A program made the position numbers and the translations under genes. Under the pieces are notes generated by a model that was not told the origin of the DNA, searched no databases, and saw only the letters and a list, made by a program, of their open reading frames with translations. Positions 23,048 to 25,140 of a stretch of 25,140 nucleotides of DNA are shown here, piece after piece (position 1 is the first letter of the stretch; each line of letters begins with the position of its first letter). The DNA lies in IMG/VR virus record IMGVR_UViG_3300008120_000280, positions 1 to 25,140 of that record; one strand, given 5' to 3'. Source of the DNA: a virus.

Positions 23048-23087
23048 CCACTGCAATAGTGTGGATTTGTTGCAAGCCACTGCAATA
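23048..23087 (+). repeat. direct repeat CCACTGCAATA in capsid leader
   Basis: The 11-mer CCACTGCAATA occurs at 23048-23058 and 23077-23087, 29 nt apart, within the untranslated leader of the capsid gene. Small hairpins can be drawn around both copies (CACT/AGTG and TTGCA/TGCAA). They may stabilise the mRNA or bind a protein; this is inference. Confidence 0.55.
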
Positions 23088-23131
23088 ACAGGGCAAACTC
23101 AACTAATTCTAATCTTAAATCCATACTAATC

Positions 23132-24181
23132 ATGTCATGTTCTTCAACCCTGCTCGCTTGCCCCGATGTGCAGCTAGAGCTTAATTCTTATTTCACAACT
23201 TGTAATGTAGCTACCCTTGGCCGCGATTCAGCGTTCCTTGGCATGCTTACTTCACCTGAGAACGTATCTGGTATCAATCAGGTAGTAAACCCAGGTGGTG
23301 CAAAAACCCGCACCGTTATCCTTCGCTACGATTCAGGTATCCCTGTTGCCAATGTAGAAGAGGTAACCGAGTGTAACTTGGACTGTGCCGCTACCAACCA
23401 AGGTGGTGACAACTCAGCCGAATACTCGATGGATATCTGCCAGAAGGTAAAATACGGTGAGTCTTATTCCGTTTATGAATTGGCTAACATCTGCCGTTCA
23501 AACCAAGACTTCATCGCTGCTCGCCTGAATGCTATGGCTGGTGCTATCGAGCAGAAAATCGCTCAGAAGACTGCTGAAGAAGCTGTTCCTTTGGTAGGCG
23601 GTTGGGCTTCTGATGTATCCAACGTAACAGGTGCAGTAAAGCAAGTTGCCACCAAGAATGGCACTGCCTTGAATCCTTACTTCCTTCCTGAGATCGACTT
23701 GGCTTCCAAGCAAACTGGCTACTGCGCTCCTATCGGTATCTTCGGTGGTTCTGAATTGTACCTTTCAACTGATTTGTTAAACGTAGGTTGCTGCGGACAA
23801 GATGGAATGGATTTGATGGGTATCATGGGTCGCTACGGCAAAGTAGTTGCTTGGGATCCTTATATTGTTGATGCTTTCACTTCTAACAACATCTCTTTGA
23901 TGACCCAACTTGGTGCTATGCAACTGTTGGTGTATACTGTTGGAACTGAAGCGTCTTTCAGCCCACTTGCTTCCGGTGCTTCCAGCAACTTCGAGATCAT
24001 CCCATTGACTACTCCACGTTATGGCATCCCAGTTGACTTGATCGTATCAAACAATTGCGGTCAGATCAGTATGACCATGCAGACTTCAACCAAGCTTGTT
24101 GCTTTGCCAACTGACTTGATCTGTTCTGGTCCTTCACAAGGAGTTAACTTCGTGAACTTGATCGAAGTAAACAACGCGTAA
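23132..24181 (+). CDS. major capsid protein
   Basis: A 349-aa protein, the expected length for an HK97-fold major capsid protein, located after the scaffold gene with its own promoter, long leader and terminator. Its codon style (ATC, GGT, AAC, CGC preference) matches the major tail gene and suggests very high expression. The fold cannot be proved by eye, but IEQKIAQKTAEEA and a beta-rich C-terminal half are compatible with it. It is unusually rich in Cys (12), including CNLDC and GCCGQ. The ATG follows an A/C-rich sequence without Shine-Dalgarno. Confidence 0.82.
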   Translation: MSCSSTLLACPDVQLELNSYFTTCNVATLGRDSAFLGMLTSPENVSGINQVVNPGGAKTRTVILRYDSGIPVANVEEVTECNLDCAATNQGGDNSAEYSMDICQKVKYGESYSVYELANICRSNQDFIAARLNAMAGAIEQKIAQKTAEEAVPLVGGWASDVSNVTGAVKQVATKNGTALNPYFLPEIDLASKQTGYCAPIGIFGGSELYLSTDLLNVGCCGQDGMDLMGIMGRYGKVVAWDPYIVDAFTSNNISLMTQLGAMQLLVYTVGTEASFSPLASGASSNFEIIPLTTPRYGIPVDLIVSNNCGQISMTMQTSTKLVALPTDLICSGPSQGVNFVNLIEVNNA

Positions 24182-24201
24182 TCGGTTTCATTTTGTTAAT
24201 T

Positions 24202-24229
24202 GGGAGGGGTGCCTTTAGCCCCTCCCTTT
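24202..24229 (+). terminator. intrinsic terminator after major capsid gene
   Basis: GGGAGGGG (24202-24209) pairs perfectly with CCCCTCCC (24219-24226) around a 9-nt loop, followed by TTTA. The T-tract is short but the stem is very GC-rich. It lies 20 nt after the capsid stop codon and 12 nt before the next ATG, isolating a monocistronic capsid transcript. Confidence 0.75.
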
Positions 24230-24241
24230 AATCTTATAAGC

Positions 24242-25140
24242 ATGGAGTGTTTCAAAGACCTTATACAAGTCAGGGACCTGTGCAACGCCCCTGCCCCCAA
24301 AAGCTCAATTTATATCGATGATGTCGGGGTAAGCCTGGCAGATATCGAGAGCTTTATCACCGCCCAATACAGCACCGCTGCCGAGTATTTTCAAGCTCGC
24401 TCGGAACATGCTGTCAGGGAGATGACCAACACCATTTACAATTACTTCCAAGGTAATTACAACGCATCCAGTCTAGTCGATTCCCATCGCTTGGGAGTTT
24501 ACAATGGAACGCAAACCCTGAAGACTGGCGCGAATTACCGAGGCATTCAGATGGTATTCAATCAATCCGATACTTTTTTTAATGTATCGATAGGAGAAAT
24601 CAGCCTTCTTGTAAACTATAACGGAACGGTGACAATCGAATTATGGGACTTGCTTCAAAACAAGCAGCTCGATACTATCGATATCATCACTCCTGCTGGT
24701 CAGATTTCGACCGTTTACCTTCAGAAACAATACGCATCCGCCAAGCAACCGCTTAACCTGTTCATTGGTTACGATGCGACTATGATAGATTCCTACACGA
24801 CCCCAATCAAATCGGGTCTTTGCTGCGGTAAGGTTTCATGCAGCAACAGTTACGTTTCGGCTTATGGGGTTGAGGTGGATGGTCCGTTCTACGATTCAAA
24901 CACCACAGCCATCAACCATACTTCAGGTTTATCGGTGGTTTACGATGTAGCCTGTGACCACATGAGCTGGCTTTGTTCCCATGCTGCGAACTTGGCTTTA
25001 CCCTTAGCATACAAGACCGCCGAGATATTGGTCGCTGATGCCGCTTATAATACCAGCGGTGAACGTGCCACCAACCACCACACCATCAACATCGATCAGT
25101 TAAAGGAACGCCATAGTTTCTACGTTTCAAAGTACAAGGA
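24242..25140 (+). CDS. head-associated structural protein, partial
   Basis: An open frame from ATG at 24242 that runs off the window edge; at least 299 residues are seen with no stop. It begins MECFKDLIQVRDLCNAPAPK and contains further cysteines (GLCCGKVSC, VACDHMSWLC). This opening recurs in proteins encoded just after the capsid gene in Bacteroidota phages and is probably a head-closure, connector or decoration component. The remainder is mixed alpha/beta. Its promoter is not evident, so it may depend on read-through of the capsid terminator. Confidence 0.65.
   Translation, partial: MECFKDLIQVRDLCNAPAPKSSIYIDDVGVSLADIESFITAQYSTAAEYFQARSEHAVREMTNTIYNYFQGNYNASSLVDSHRLGVYNGTQTLKTGANYRGIQMVFNQSDTFFNVSIGEISLLVNYNGTVTIELWDLLQNKQLDTIDIITPAGQISTVYLQKQYASAKQPLNLFIGYDATMIDSYTTPIKSGLCCGKVSCSNSYVSAYGVEVDGPFYDSNTTAINHTSGLSVVYDVACDHMSWLCSHAANLALPLAYKTAEILVADAAYNTSGERATNHHTINIDQLKERHSFYVSKYK

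Noticed and set aside
1-25140. CRISPR arrays, insertion sequences or rRNA genes
   Set aside because: No regularly spaced repeats, transposase-like ORFs or rRNA-like segments were found on either strand.

Overview
The window is a stretch of a tailed double-stranded DNA phage (or prophage) genome. It holds terminase, tail, tail-fibre, portal, minor-head, scaffold and major-capsid genes, nearly all on the + strand and packed end to end. The host is very probably a member of the Bacteroidota. Start codons lack recognisable Shine-Dalgarno sequences, the two best-expressed genes have A/C-rich leaders, the promoter-like sites match the Bacteroidota -7 consensus TAnnTTTG, and many of the proteins are of the cysteine-rich kinds I associate with phages of that phylum. 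A single long tape measure (1087 aa) and no visible sheath gene suggest a siphovirus. No integrase, repressor, replication or lysis gene was recognised, so lifestyle cannot be judged.

Layout. (1) 1-2375, packaging: AT-rich leader, VRR-NUC-type nuclease, a 43-aa protein, a small-terminase candidate, a tRNA missed by ORF calling that fills the gap exactly, and the large terminase. (2) 2375-4057, small genes ending in an overlapping pair just before the tape measure; these look like tail-assembly chaperones joined by a programmed -1 frameshift (T TTT TTT plus a 13-bp stem). (3) 4076-14242, tail operon: tape measure, a fibre-like protein, small proteins including an exported one, a distal tail protein, and a large receptor-binding candidate with carbohydrate-binding-like modules. 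(4) 14248-14888, a promoter and the probable major tail protein. (5) 14900-18723, sugar-modification cassette: a three-domain glycosyltransferase fusion, a small unknown, a SAM methyltransferase and a GT-A glycosyltransferase. (6) 18720-21636, a 24-aa CxxC micro-protein, portal and Mu gpF-like minor head protein. (7) 21637-21841, a 205-nt intergenic region with a possible minus-strand mini-gene and terminator. (8) 21842-25140, a small unknown, scaffold, terminator and promoter, major capsid protein, terminator, and a partial connector-type gene running off the right edge.

Most genes overlap by 1-26 nt (ATGA, TAATG, TGATG), which implies translational coupling in long transcripts. TATATTTG occurs upstream of the probable major tail protein, the pre-scaffold gene and the major capsid gene, and probably provides extra late transcription. 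Tail genes lie between terminase and head genes, an unusual order. The strongest candidates for undescribed biology are the frameshift element, the tRNA whose last base is the first base of the terminase start codon, and the glycosylation/methylation cassette inside the virion genes.
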